DNA from: Chitinophaga niabensis
Lineage (GTDB): Bacteria > Bacteroidota > Bacteroidia > Chitinophagales > Chitinophagaceae
DNA: 64,000 bases
Reading direction: 5' to 3'
Assembly (NCBI GenBank): GCA_017849435.1
Contig: JAFIGY010000020.1
Span: forward strand, 369,425 to 433,424
Shown here: positions 9,873-18,922 of the stretch, piece after piece
Layout: each line of letters starts with the position of its first letter
How positions within the stretch are numbered: the first letter of the stretch is position 1
Translations under genes and position numbers: made by a program
The notes under the pieces: generated by a model
The model's database searches: none
Told to the model about the DNA's origin: nothing
What the model saw: only the letters and a program-made list of their open reading frames with translations

Positions 9873-12800
9873 TCAGGTGAGTAATGTGAGCAGCTTGTCC
9901 ATACTCGGCTGCTCGCGGAAATACGCCAGGTGATTGCTGGGCACTACATGCATCTGCGCCGCTTCATTCAGCTGGAGAATGCTGCGCATGCTTTTCAGGG
10001 TTACCGCCATATCGTTGGGTTCTTTGTGATACAGGGAAATGCTCAGGCCGGGATACAACACATCGTCCTTCAACATCGTTGCGATCCTCTTCAGGAAACC
10101 ATCATCTCCTGTATATGTTTTCAACAGGCCGGTATCTCCGCCAACGATCCGGTAATCCACGCCCGGCGCCATGTTAGACAATGCAAGGTCTTGCAGTAGT
10201 TTTGAGCCGGGCTGTAGCTCCGTGAGCGTTTTACCGGGATAGAGCTTTAACTGTTTAAGCAGGAAAGCGAGACCGCTAATGGCGTACTTCACAGGGCCGG
10301 TAATATTCATGGCCTGCGCCAGCATCCCGAAGGCGGATGTTGTCAACGCAGCCATCTCGGAGCCGGCGCAGGGAGATCCGACAAGTATCAGCCGGCTTAC
10401 ATACTTCACTTCCGGCAGCATTTCCACCAGCCAGCGCGCTACAAGTCCTCCCATGGAATGCGCCACGATCGTCAATTCCGGCATCCCCTTGCTGCCAAAA
10501 CCAACCTGTTGCAAAGCTTTATGCAATGCTGCGGCGGTATCCGCTATGGGAGTGGCCAGGTTCTCATAATCATAAGTGAGCAGGTAATCGAGCCCTGACG
10601 CCTGTTTCCGGAATACTTCAGACATATAACGCGTATCCCCGATGATCCCGTGGATCAGCAACACGGCTTTACCACCGGGTTTCAGCGGCTGCCCGTCCTG
10701 CTTTTGCCAGCTATTATCTTTCCACGCATACACACCCAGCTGGTTCACGGTTTTCGGACGGAATATCTTTTTGAAGAACAGCTTCACCGAACTGCCGATG
10801 CTTCGCGTCTGTTGCATCCCTCCCGCTGAAGCGGGTGGCAGCTGCTCGATGTAGATATTTCCCGCATCATCCGCATACCCCAACGGTACATACAGCTGCA
10901 ATGCCGTATCAAACCCGTAAGGGATCACAATGCCTTCTTCATCCAACGAACGGGTGGCACGCGGACGGATGATCAGCACCTTTCCCTGCGGCAATTGCAG
11001 CGGCCCCCCTTCTTTCTCCGGATACAATTCCAGCGCCTGAATGCTGTTATTGGCAGCAGGATTGGGGTCGCTTTCAAAAAGCGGCGCCGTCATATTCGCG
11101 CCCCAGATGTGAAGGGATGGCTCCTCACCCCGGGTATTGATCTCATCCGCGGTAACGGCACAGGCCATTGCGGTAAAGCCTTCAGGCGCTTCAATGCGAA
11201 AAGCGGTGAAGTCCGTTGTACCACCTGCTTCCAGCCGTTGTTCTTTCTGTGGGCCGATGCATCTGATAGGAAAAGTGAATACACTCCACTGCGGTTGATC
11301 TGATGCCCTTCCGGATCTTCCGGGAATGGCAAGATCCCTGTTATCCTCTGGTACGTCCAGCTCCAGGCCGTCCTGCTGGTAAGCGTCAACGTTGATGGCA
11401 ACACTGGAAACGATGATCTTCAGGAAATCCGTGACTTCGTTGACGTGATACCATGTATAATTTTCATCGATCGCAACGGGAATGGTGACGGAGCTGTATT
11501 CGCCCGCTGTGAGGCGTAGCGGAATACTGTCCATACTGCCGAGGCGGTTCTCATCATCCCGGATAAGACTGGTGTTGACACCGAATTTGCTCCCGAGGTA
11601 GAGGGTTTTGATGAAACAGGGTTTCAGCGCCATGATGCGCAACCGGAACGCAGGGTAGTAATTATTTCTGTAAGATAATACCACCTCTTCCTCCGGCGGC
11701 CTGGCGGCCGCTTCACACCGGATCGTTTCCGGGTCAGTGTTCTCAAGGTCATATCCTTCCACGATCTCCCAGCTGAAAATAAGATCATCTTTCGTGAACA
11801 GGGGATCAGCATGCTTCAACTCCAGCGCCGTCAACCAATTCCCTACTTTGTTCACCTGCTCGAGGAAGACATCCGGCGCCCCCTCCCGTCTAAAAAGCGG
11901 CATATTCCCATTGATGCGGGTCAATATGAATTTCCCGTCCGCCGCAAGCTGTGCCAAATACTGTGCCCCTGGCGGGTTTGGTTCGAAAGACAAATTAAAA
12001 AAAGGATAAGCTCGTTGTGTATACGCCTCTTTCAACGCCGTTCTTTTTACCGGATCATCCACTGTCACCGCTACTTTCATGATCTGTTCCGCAGGTTGCA
12101 ATACCATCGCCGTAACATTACTGCTGCCTGTATCAAAAGCTCCCATGGCGGTGTTATCCGGCAACGATGTGGCAGGAAATACCGAAGTGAGCGATACATC
12201 TGCGGTTATGCCTTTATCCTTCACCCGCATTCTGGTAGCGGGCGTCAATCCATGAATAGCGCCGCCATAGAGTTTCCAAATTTTATCCCGACTATTGAAC
12301 CGTACGTCAAATGCGGGTTTGAACGGAAGGATATCCCCGGAAAGGAATTGCTGATCCAGATCGGGATCATGCTGCGCAAAAGCAACAGGGTTTTGCATTT
12401 CCGCGCGGTTACGGACGGTGATGGCGAGGTTCTGCATCAGGCTGCGGTAGCTGCGGGAAGTACCCCCGGCCCGCAGCGCCTCCACCAGCTTCACCGTGAA
12501 CAAGCCCCCGTTCATCGTTTCCTGTGCCTTTTCATTATCCCGGCAGGCGGCGAGATGCACATAACGCGGGATCGCGAAAGTGGCATTCCCATTCTGTATC
12601 GTATAGAATGCATTATCTCCATACCCCAGGTACGCTTCAAAAGGGATGGTATCTCCTGCCGCAGGCTGGTAGCGGAATTGCACATCCGTTTCATTCTTCA
12701 GTGAGCGGGTGTTGTTCCCGGAGTGGCAACAATCCATGATCACCAAAGCATGAACATCTTTGCCATGGAATGCTTTCCAGATGAGGTAGGCCAGTTCCTT

Positions 12801-13244
12801 GTCCACCAGGTCCCTCGCGTCCGGCGCTGCGGGGTCACGACTATCCACACAAACGATCGTTTCATTTTGTCCATCCGGTTTTGCATGATGGAACACCGCA
12901 GGCGCATCGGTCTGTGAGCCATGACCGCTATAATAAAAAAGACAGATATCTCCGGACCGGGCTGTTTCAAAATGCGCAAAGGCTTTGTTCCGCAGGTTAT
13001 CATAACCGGGTTTCAGGAAAGGAAGCTCCAATTCCTTTGCCTGCCGGTACTCCGCAATGCGGATCTCGTCCGCGGCATTAGGTGCGAGGAAATAAAGCGG
13101 TTTGTACTGCAATCCGCTTTGCTGTGCGCATTGCTCCCGCAACAGCAGGTCCATATCCAGTACATCTTTCACACAACCGCTCAGCGCGCCCAGCGGATAA
13201 GCGTCAATGCCGATGAACACGGCGTACAGCGTACGTTCCTGCAT
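9873..13244 (-). CDS. Caspase-like (C14) peptidase fused to lipase-like alpha/beta hydrolase
   Basis: A 1123-aa protein. The N-terminal ~270 residues are a caspase/metacaspase domain with His108 (YYSGHGSQ) and Cys173 (MDCCHSG), followed by the HLAACRDNEKAQE segment. The C-terminal ~260 residues are an alpha/beta hydrolase: an HGIIGD oxyanion loop, nucleophile Ser930 in AHSMGG, and a probable catalytic His1105 near NHLAYF. They resemble PGAP1/DUF676-type lipases. The ~590 residues between look beta-rich and match no family I recognise. No signal peptide or membrane segment is seen. It is the first gene of the caspase operon, behind a good Bacteroidota promoter. A membrane-lipid-attacking effector controlled by the caspase is likely but inferred. 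Confidence 0.9.
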   Translation of the reverse strand: MQERTLYAVFIGIDAYPLGALSGCVKDVLDMDLLLREQCAQQSGLQYKPLYFLAPNAADEIRIAEYRQAKELELPFLKPGYDNLRNKAFAHFETARSGDICLFYYSGHGSQTDAPAVFHHAKPDGQNETIVCVDSRDPAAPDARDLVDKELAYLIWKAFHGKDVHALVIMDCCHSGNNTRSLKNETDVQFRYQPAAGDTIPFEAYLGYGDNAFYTIQNGNATFAIPRYVHLAACRDNEKAQETMNGGLFTVKLVEALRAGGTSRSYRSLMQNLAITVRNRAEMQNPVAFAQHDPDLDQQFLSGDILPFKPAFDVRFNSRDKIWKLYGGAIHGLTPATRMRVKDKGITADVSLTSVFPATSLPDNTAMGAFDTGSSNVTAMVLQPAEQIMKVAVTVDDPVKRTALKEAYTQRAYPFFNLSFEPNPPGAQYLAQLAADGKFILTRINGNMPLFRREGAPDVFLEQVNKVGNWLTALELKHADPLFTKDDLIFSWEIVEGYDLENTDPETIRCEAAARPPEEEVVLSYRNNYYPAFRLRIMALKPCFIKTLYLGSKFGVNTSLIRDDENRLGSMDSIPLRLTAGEYSSVTIPVAIDENYTWYHVNEVTDFLKIIVSSVAINVDAYQQDGLELDVPEDNRDLAIPGRSGRASDQPQWSVFTFPIRCIGPQKEQRLEAGGTTDFTAFRIEAPEGFTAMACAVTADEINTRGEEPSLHIWGANMTAPLFESDPNPAANNSIQALELYPEKEGGPLQLPQGKVLIIRPRATRSLDEEGIVIPYGFDTALQLYVPLGYADDAGNIYIEQLPPASAGGMQQTRSIGSSVKLFFKKIFRPKTVNQLGVYAWKDNSWQKQDGQPLKPGGKAVLLIHGIIGDTRYMSEVFRKQASGLDYLLTYDYENLATPIADTAAALHKALQQVGFGSKGMPELTIVAHSMGGLVARWLVEMLPEVKYVSRLILVGSPCAGSEMAALTTSAFGMLAQAMNITGPVKYAISGLAFLLKQLKLYPGKTLTELQPGSKLLQDLALSNMAPGVDYRIVGGDTGLLKTYTGDDGFLKRIATMLKDDVLYPGLSISLYHKEPNDMAVTLKSMRSILQLNEAAQMHVVPSNHLAYFREQPSMDKLLTLLT

Positions 13245-13315
13245 AATGATAAGTTTATTTGATGGATCAGGTGAAAGTCCGGGGTCAGTGATCTCTGGGG
13301 CCAGTTCTATGATCC

Positions 13316-13347
13316 TAAACTTACGTCTTTATGCGGGTTCGGACAAA
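13316..13347 (-). promoter_or_regulatory. Bacteroidota-type promoter of the caspase operon
   Basis: On the minus strand TTTG (13347-13344) is followed by exactly 20 bases and TAAGTTTA (13323-13316), a near-perfect match to the TTTG-N19-21-TAnnTTTG pattern. It lies 72 bases upstream of the caspase-hydrolase start in the 192-bp divergent gap. On the + strand only a weak box (TACCTTAC, 13378-13385) faces the CHAT gene. Confidence 0.6.
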
Positions 13348-13436
13348 TTAAATAATGGTTTCCCCTAAAAAAATTTGTACCTTACGCATAGCGATTATTG
13401 TATCAACCCTGAAATTATTACCCCAGTCATTACTCC

Positions 13437-15287
13437 ATGAAAACGATCATTATTTCCTTCGCTAATAGCAGTACGGCCCCTCTGCGATCCATTGCACAGG
13501 AGGAAGAGGAAGTGCAGCTGATCCTGACGGAGAACGTACGCGGCAGCTACGAGGTTTTTCCGGTGCCATTCGCAACCGTCGCCAATATGAACAAAGCGCT
13601 GGAAATGTTCAGCGACCATATCTCGATCTTCCACTACAGTGGTCATGCCGGCCAGGAGTCCCTGCTGTTCAGCGACCAGGAGGCTAACGGCATCGGGATT
13701 GCATACCAGTTGAAACCCAGTATTAACAGTGGTGCTTTGAAACTCGTGATCCTTAATGGATGTTCTACGGCGCCGCAGGTGAACAAATTGCTGGAGCTGG
13801 GCGTTCCGGCTGTGATCGCCACGAATGCGTCTGTAGATGACACTGCTGCCAGGATATTTTCCACCACTTTCTTCCGGAATATTGCACAGCGGCGAATGAC
13901 CATCCGTAATGCCTTTTCCGCCGCGCTGGCGGCAGCGCAGCTCGCCACAAAAGCGTCGCTGGGGCTGGATGAAGCGGTCAACCGCGATCTGCATGTTCCC
14001 GGCAGTGCGCCCAGAGAGCCATTCTGGGGCCTGTTCTATAAGAATGCCTCCGCGGTGGATGGCAATCCCCTGCCCGTAGAAGCCACCGCCATTCCCATGC
14101 AATATGAACCGAACCTGCAGCTCGCTCAGGCCATTTTCACTGCACTGGTGAAAGATGGCAACATTGCGGCCTGCCAGCTGGATGAAAAGAAACTCGCGGA
14201 AGTAGTGGATGACAACAAATTCCAGCAAACGATCCTGGAAGTACTGCCGCATCCCATCGCCATACAACTGAAAACATTATTTGCAGCCGAACTTACCGAC
14301 GAAGCGGTGAAGCAGCCCGGTATCAGAAGGCTGGCGCAGATCGGACGGGTATTCCACATTACGGCCGAGTTCATGGGCATCATCATGATCTCGCAGCTTT
14401 GGGAACTCAAGATCACACAGCGCGTTAAAACGTTCCCGAAAGACATTGCAGACCGGCTCACCACGTATTTCAATCTCGATATTGACGGTCGTGCTACTTA
14501 CGACTACAGTTCACTCATCAAAGATATCCGCAAGTATATCGATACGCTTCCCGATGTCAACTACTTTGTGGCGGAACTGAAGACGTTGCGGGAGGAGGAT
14601 GCAGAAAACGCCAGGTTTCACGAGGCATGCGACTATCTCTCCTATATCCGCAATGCCACTTATACCAGCAAAGTGCGGGCAGACAAACCTGCGGTTCTCG
14701 CGGATTCCGAGATCCCTCAGCTTTGCTTCACCGCAGAAAACATGCTGTCCATATTCTTCGAGAAGCTGGGCTTCCTCCACCGGTATCTGCTTACCAGCGT
14801 GCAGAACATCCGCATCAACAAGTTCCGGCATGATCTTCAGGCGGAATTTGACCACCAGGTGGTGCGCCTGATGAATCCCAATGCCAGCCACGAAGTGAAT
14901 TACTATGTTCTCAAACAGTTCCTCGATAATAGCGGTGTGGTGCTCACCAAACAGGTACTCACAGTACTGAACGTAGAACGGCGTCAATATAAGTACGACG
15001 GGGATGTGCTGGATTTCCTCAACCTCTCGCCCCTCGTGATAGACGTCAATGCCTTCGAAAGCGGGTCTGACCGGTCCAACCTCGTGGTATACGGCCAATA
15101 CATCCCCGAAAGGGACGTGTACATCTTCCGCAACGTGAGCAAACCGGACGCGGAGCTGGACCAGGAAGAGATCAACATCAACCGGAAATTCGGCAGAACA
15201 GAAAGGCAGGAACAAAGCCGGTATGAAGCTGTTTGCAAACAACTCACCGCCTTCAGGGCATTTGCCTTGCAGGAAGCAACTGTTTAA
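13437..15287 (+). CDS. CHAT-domain (caspase HetF-associated) peptidase
   Basis: A 616-aa protein whose first ~180 residues match the CHAT fold, a caspase relative: His70 in FHYSGHAG and Cys109 in LNGCST are the expected dyad, followed by the GVPAVIATN strand typical of CHAT. The C-terminal ~430 residues are mostly helical and end in a mixed alpha/beta stretch; I recognise no named domain there, and they may bind the STAND partner or a trigger. It is translated divergently from the caspase operon and its stop lies 5 bases before the STAND gene start, so the two are coupled. In known systems CHAT proteases are initiators that cut a specific partner. Confidence 0.9.
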   Translation: MKTIIISFANSSTAPLRSIAQEEEEVQLILTENVRGSYEVFPVPFATVANMNKALEMFSDHISIFHYSGHAGQESLLFSDQEANGIGIAYQLKPSINSGALKLVILNGCSTAPQVNKLLELGVPAVIATNASVDDTAARIFSTTFFRNIAQRRMTIRNAFSAALAAAQLATKASLGLDEAVNRDLHVPGSAPREPFWGLFYKNASAVDGNPLPVEATAIPMQYEPNLQLAQAIFTALVKDGNIAACQLDEKKLAEVVDDNKFQQTILEVLPHPIAIQLKTLFAAELTDEAVKQPGIRRLAQIGRVFHITAEFMGIIMISQLWELKITQRVKTFPKDIADRLTTYFNLDIDGRATYDYSSLIKDIRKYIDTLPDVNYFVAELKTLREEDAENARFHEACDYLSYIRNATYTSKVRADKPAVLADSEIPQLCFTAENMLSIFFEKLGFLHRYLLTSVQNIRINKFRHDLQAEFDHQVVRLMNPNASHEVNYYVLKQFLDNSGVVLTKQVLTVLNVERRQYKYDGDVLDFLNLSPLVIDVNAFESGSDRSNLVVYGQYIPERDVYIFRNVSKPDAELDQEEININRKFGRTERQEQSRYEAVCKQLTAFRAFALQEATV

Positions 15288-15292
15288 ACCCT

Positions 15293-18200
15293 ATGGAGAA
15301 GATCATAGACAGTCCCTTTAAATTCCTCGATCCCTATAAGCGCGAGGATTACGATATTTTCTTCGGCCGGGATGAAGAGGTGAAACAATTATACCAGCAC
15401 ATCCACAAAAACAGGCTGGTACTCGTGTACGGTACCAGCGGCACCGGCAAAACAAGCATCGTACAATGCGGATTGATGAACCGGATGGATGATACCGACT
15501 GGGTACCGCTCTTTATCCGCCGCGCTGAAAACATCAACGAATCGCTTTGCACCGTACTGCAGCAGACCCTTCCTTCAAAGGAAACGCCACCGCCTAATGC
15601 TTCCGGTACTTTACAGGCTACCACAATATGGCCGCAGCCCAGTATGCCCCTGCTGAAAACCAAAGCACCGGATCCTGATACCGGGAAAACGATCTCTGAA
15701 TTGCTGCAACAGATCAATCTCCGCTACCTCCGGCCGGTCTATCTCATCTTTGACCAGTTCGAAGAACTGCTGATCATGGGAAGCGAAGATGAGAAACAAA
15801 CTTTTATCCATACCATCGACATGATCCTTTCCCGGTCTGAACTGCAATTCTGCAATCTGTTGTTCATTATGCGGGAGGAGTTCTTTGCCGGCTTAAGCGA
15901 ATTTGAAAAAGAAATCCCTGATTTCTGTAACCGCCGCCTGCGCATAGAACCTATGAATGAAAAAAATGTGATCCAGGTGATCACACGTTCCTGCGAGAAG
16001 TTCTCCATCACACTGAAAGAAGGAGAAGAGAATGCCCGGCAGATCATGAATATCGTGAAAGAAAGGAACACCGTACAGCTTCCTTATCTGCAGATCTACC
16101 TGGACCAGCTCTGGCATTCCAGGTATTTCAGCTCTGCCGCATGGATCACACAGGGAAATGATCCCTATCCCCCGCTGACCTTCAGTTCCGTCATCATCCA
16201 GAACTTCGGCGGAATGAGCGAAGTACTGGACCGTTTTATGAGTGACCGCATCTCCGTAATACAGGGAGCGCTGCAAAAAGAGTTCCCGGATATTCCGGAA
16301 GATTTTATGAGCAATGTGCTGGATGCTTTCGTGACACCGGAAGGTACCAAGAAGCCATTGACATATATGAGTGTGAACAATCAAATATGGTTCACCGGTC
16401 AGGTACCCGCTTACCTGCAAAACCGCCCCGGTGATCTCATGGTAAAGTGTTTCGACGAACTGGAGAGGAGCAAGATACTTCGCAAGGACGGGCAAACGTA
16501 TGAGCTTGCACATGACGTACTGGCAGGATTGATAGACAGTCGCCGTACGGAAGAGCAACGGAAAGCCAATTTCATTGACCAGCAGATCCGCAGCCGTTAC
16601 AAAGGCTACCAGGAGAATACAAGCGGTTACCTCTCCGCCAAAGAACTGGACGCCTACAGATCATATGTCACACAGCTGAACCTGCCTGCGGAGATCATGG
16701 ACTTTTACCATGCCAGTGTGAAGGAAAGAGAAGAAGAAGAAGAAGCGGATCGTGAGCGGGAAGCGCAACTCAGGAGCCTTCAACGGATGCGGCGGTTGAA
16801 GCGATGGGGAGCAGTGGGACTGGCCGCACTTTTCCTGTTATCTACCATCCTCTATTTCTACACAAACAATCTGCGCCGCGACTATAACCGCACCATGAGC
16901 ATGCTGTTCATGTGTTACCAGATAGACACGATCAGAAACCCGGTGGAAGCGCTGAACATGTTCCCCTTTATCAAAGGGAAAGTCTTTAACACCGATACCA
17001 TGAATGTGAACATGCGACTGCTGGAATTCATGCAGACGCAGGGACTCCAGTCAAGGTTCAGCATCTTTACCGATACGCTTCCCACTTCCCTCATCCGGCA
17101 AAACGACATAGACATCTCCGATAATGGCAAATTCATCGTATACGGCGTTTCATTCCAAAATATCCGGGACAACACTACGAATGCCAAATTCAACATATAT
17201 AGCAGTTCATTGCAAAATCCCCAGGACAATACCACACATTTTATCCTGTTGAATGATGCCGGTGCACAGATGAAGACATTCAAGAGAAGGAGCTACGTCT
17301 ATTTTATGAACAGGGACAATACACTGCTCGTTTACAGCAGGAAGAAAGACCCTGTGAGCCCTTCCTTCGCGAGTCGACTGGAAAAATCGCAGCAGGCCAA
17401 TGATGTTGATACGCTGCACCCCTCGGAATTCTACCTGCACAATTGCTCCACCGGCAGAGGTATAAAATTCGTTCTCGGCCACAGAGAGTTCCTTTATCCA
17501 CCGGAAGACATTGCCCCGGGACCGTTCTCTGAATTCGATTCCCATCGTGTACGCTTCACCGCATCGGGCAATCTCATCATCCCCTACCAAAAAATAGACA
17601 AAAAAGGTAACATGCAGGATAAAATACGTATTCTCTCTCCTGACAGTATACCGCTGCTGGATTCCGTTGTTGCTTTGGCATCCACCATCACTACTTCCCG
17701 CGATCTGAAAAAATTGCTGTTGCTCTGCGAACGGGACAATGGTGCGAGCTTCGTACTGAAACTTTACAGTGAGCATGGCAATCTCCTGCGCCAGCTGCCC
17801 AATGTTATCTTCGCGGATTTCACAACAGAAGGAACGCTGATCTGGGGAGACGAGCATAACGTGAAAGTATCGCAGGAAGGAAATCCGCTTACTTTCCCCA
17901 CCCGTTACCCCCTTTATTATGCATATGGCAGTCTTGATAAAAAAAGAATCATCACCCGCGAAACACCGTCTGATTACATCAATGAAGCAATAGGGCTGAT
18001 CAATACCGATAATGGTACCCAACAATATTTCTTCGGAAACCTGATGGCAGCCGATTTTGACAATGATGTTTTCCTCCTGCAAACAACAGGGTCAAAAGAC
18101 ACGATCTGGCGCCGTGATCTCAACGGCAAGCCTACCTGCGATCACTATATTTCACCGGAGGGGATCGATACCTGGCAATACAATAGAAAATCGGGAGAGA

Positions 18201-18484
18201 TATTGCTGTATACGAAGAAGAACCGGCTCATCCTGCTGAACAGGAACCTCCAGGTGAAAACCGGTTTACAACTCACGCCGAATGACCGTTATGGTCTCTC
18301 CCGCGATGCCGGTATCCTCTACTACGCCAGGGATCAGTACCTCAGCGTATTCCATAATTCGCTGAACTACCTGGATGTGTTCGATGCCAACAAAGCCTGG
18401 CAGCTGTTGGCCACAGGGCATTCTCCCATCAACATGCAGATATCCAAACAAAGGCGGAAGGAGTTGGGACTACGGTACAGGTAA
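15293..18484 (+). CDS. Membrane-anchored STAND-type (nSTAND1-like) P-loop ATPase
   Basis: The frame is open upstream, but the ATG at 15293 (MEKIIDSPFKFLDPY) follows the CHAT stop by 5 bases and begins with the conserved nSTAND opening, so it is taken as the start (1063 aa). Walker A is GTSGTGKTS at residues ~47-55 and Walker B is YLIFDQFEELL near residue 160. A winged-helix-like region follows, with ELAHDVLAGLI. One strong membrane helix lies at ~505-525 after an arginine-rich stretch. The ~535-residue C-terminus is beta-rich and could be a propeller-like sensor, though clear WD repeats are not visible. Known STAND proteins oligomerise on sensing a trigger, which would suit activation of the CHAT protease. 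Confidence 0.88.
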   Translation: MEKIIDSPFKFLDPYKREDYDIFFGRDEEVKQLYQHIHKNRLVLVYGTSGTGKTSIVQCGLMNRMDDTDWVPLFIRRAENINESLCTVLQQTLPSKETPPPNASGTLQATTIWPQPSMPLLKTKAPDPDTGKTISELLQQINLRYLRPVYLIFDQFEELLIMGSEDEKQTFIHTIDMILSRSELQFCNLLFIMREEFFAGLSEFEKEIPDFCNRRLRIEPMNEKNVIQVITRSCEKFSITLKEGEENARQIMNIVKERNTVQLPYLQIYLDQLWHSRYFSSAAWITQGNDPYPPLTFSSVIIQNFGGMSEVLDRFMSDRISVIQGALQKEFPDIPEDFMSNVLDAFVTPEGTKKPLTYMSVNNQIWFTGQVPAYLQNRPGDLMVKCFDELERSKILRKDGQTYELAHDVLAGLIDSRRTEEQRKANFIDQQIRSRYKGYQENTSGYLSAKELDAYRSYVTQLNLPAEIMDFYHASVKEREEEEEADREREAQLRSLQRMRRLKRWGAVGLAALFLLSTILYFYTNNLRRDYNRTMSMLFMCYQIDTIRNPVEALNMFPFIKGKVFNTDTMNVNMRLLEFMQTQGLQSRFSIFTDTLPTSLIRQNDIDISDNGKFIVYGVSFQNIRDNTTNAKFNIYSSSLQNPQDNTTHFILLNDAGAQMKTFKRRSYVYFMNRDNTLLVYSRKKDPVSPSFASRLEKSQQANDVDTLHPSEFYLHNCSTGRGIKFVLGHREFLYPPEDIAPGPFSEFDSHRVRFTASGNLIIPYQKIDKKGNMQDKIRILSPDSIPLLDSVVALASTITTSRDLKKLLLLCERDNGASFVLKLYSEHGNLLRQLPNVIFADFTTEGTLIWGDEHNVKVSQEGNPLTFPTRYPLYYAYGSLDKKRIITRETPSDYINEAIGLINTDNGTQQYFFGNLMAADFDNDVFLLQTTGSKDTIWRRDLNGKPTCDHYISPEGIDTWQYNRKSGEILLYTKKNRLILLNRNLQVKTGLQLTPNDRYGLSRDAGILYYARDQYLSVFHNSLNYLDVFDANKAWQLLATGHSPINMQISKQRRKELGLRYR

Positions 18485-18490
18485 TGCGGG

Positions 18491-18844
18491 CTACAACCCT
18501 TTTTCTTCCCTGTACTGTTCCCGGAGTTTCGGCGGAGCGGAATTGTACCATGCGCTGTTGATGGCGTTGGTCAGCATTTTCTTTGATACTTTCCTGAGAT
18601 CAACGGTGGTCCAGCCCATCTTTCCCCAGCCTCCTTCTACAGGAAAGAAGCTTTTACTATCCGCCTGGCAGTAGGCGGCCTGCTCATCCGGTGTGAAATT
18701 GAAATTGGCGCGCATTTCATCCGGCCGGAGTACAGTGAAGATGCGTCTCTTTGTGCGGAATGCAGGGTTTCCCCAATGATCACCCGCTTCCTGCGCCCCT
18801 GGCATGGAAAGGCAAAGTTCTTTGAATACGGCTGCTGATACCAT
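18491..18844 (-). CDS. MmcQ/YjbR-family protein
   Basis: A 117-aa protein of the MmcQ/YjbR fold, recognised by the early FKELCLSMPGAQEAGDHWG, the central KRRIFTVLRPDEM and the C-terminal WTTVDLRKVSKKML. The family is often described as DNA-binding-like, but its biochemical role is not settled. It is convergent with the STAND gene (6 bases between stops) and probably not part of the conflict system. Confidence 0.88.
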   Translation of the reverse strand: MVSAAVFKELCLSMPGAQEAGDHWGNPAFRTKRRIFTVLRPDEMRANFNFTPDEQAAYCQADSKSFFPVEGGWGKMGWTTVDLRKVSKKMLTNAINSAWYNSAPPKLREQYREEKGL

Positions 18845-18922
18845 GCTGCGAAATTAACCGTGGAAAGGTACGGGAAATTGTAAGAATGCGACATTATCGT
18901 AAATTGTATAAAATTCGTTTGG

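Noticed and set aside
7276-18484. Gasdermin-type pore protein with the caspases
   Set aside because: No small helical, palmitoyl-type gasdermin-like gene is present; the effector domains are a subtilase and a hydrolase instead.
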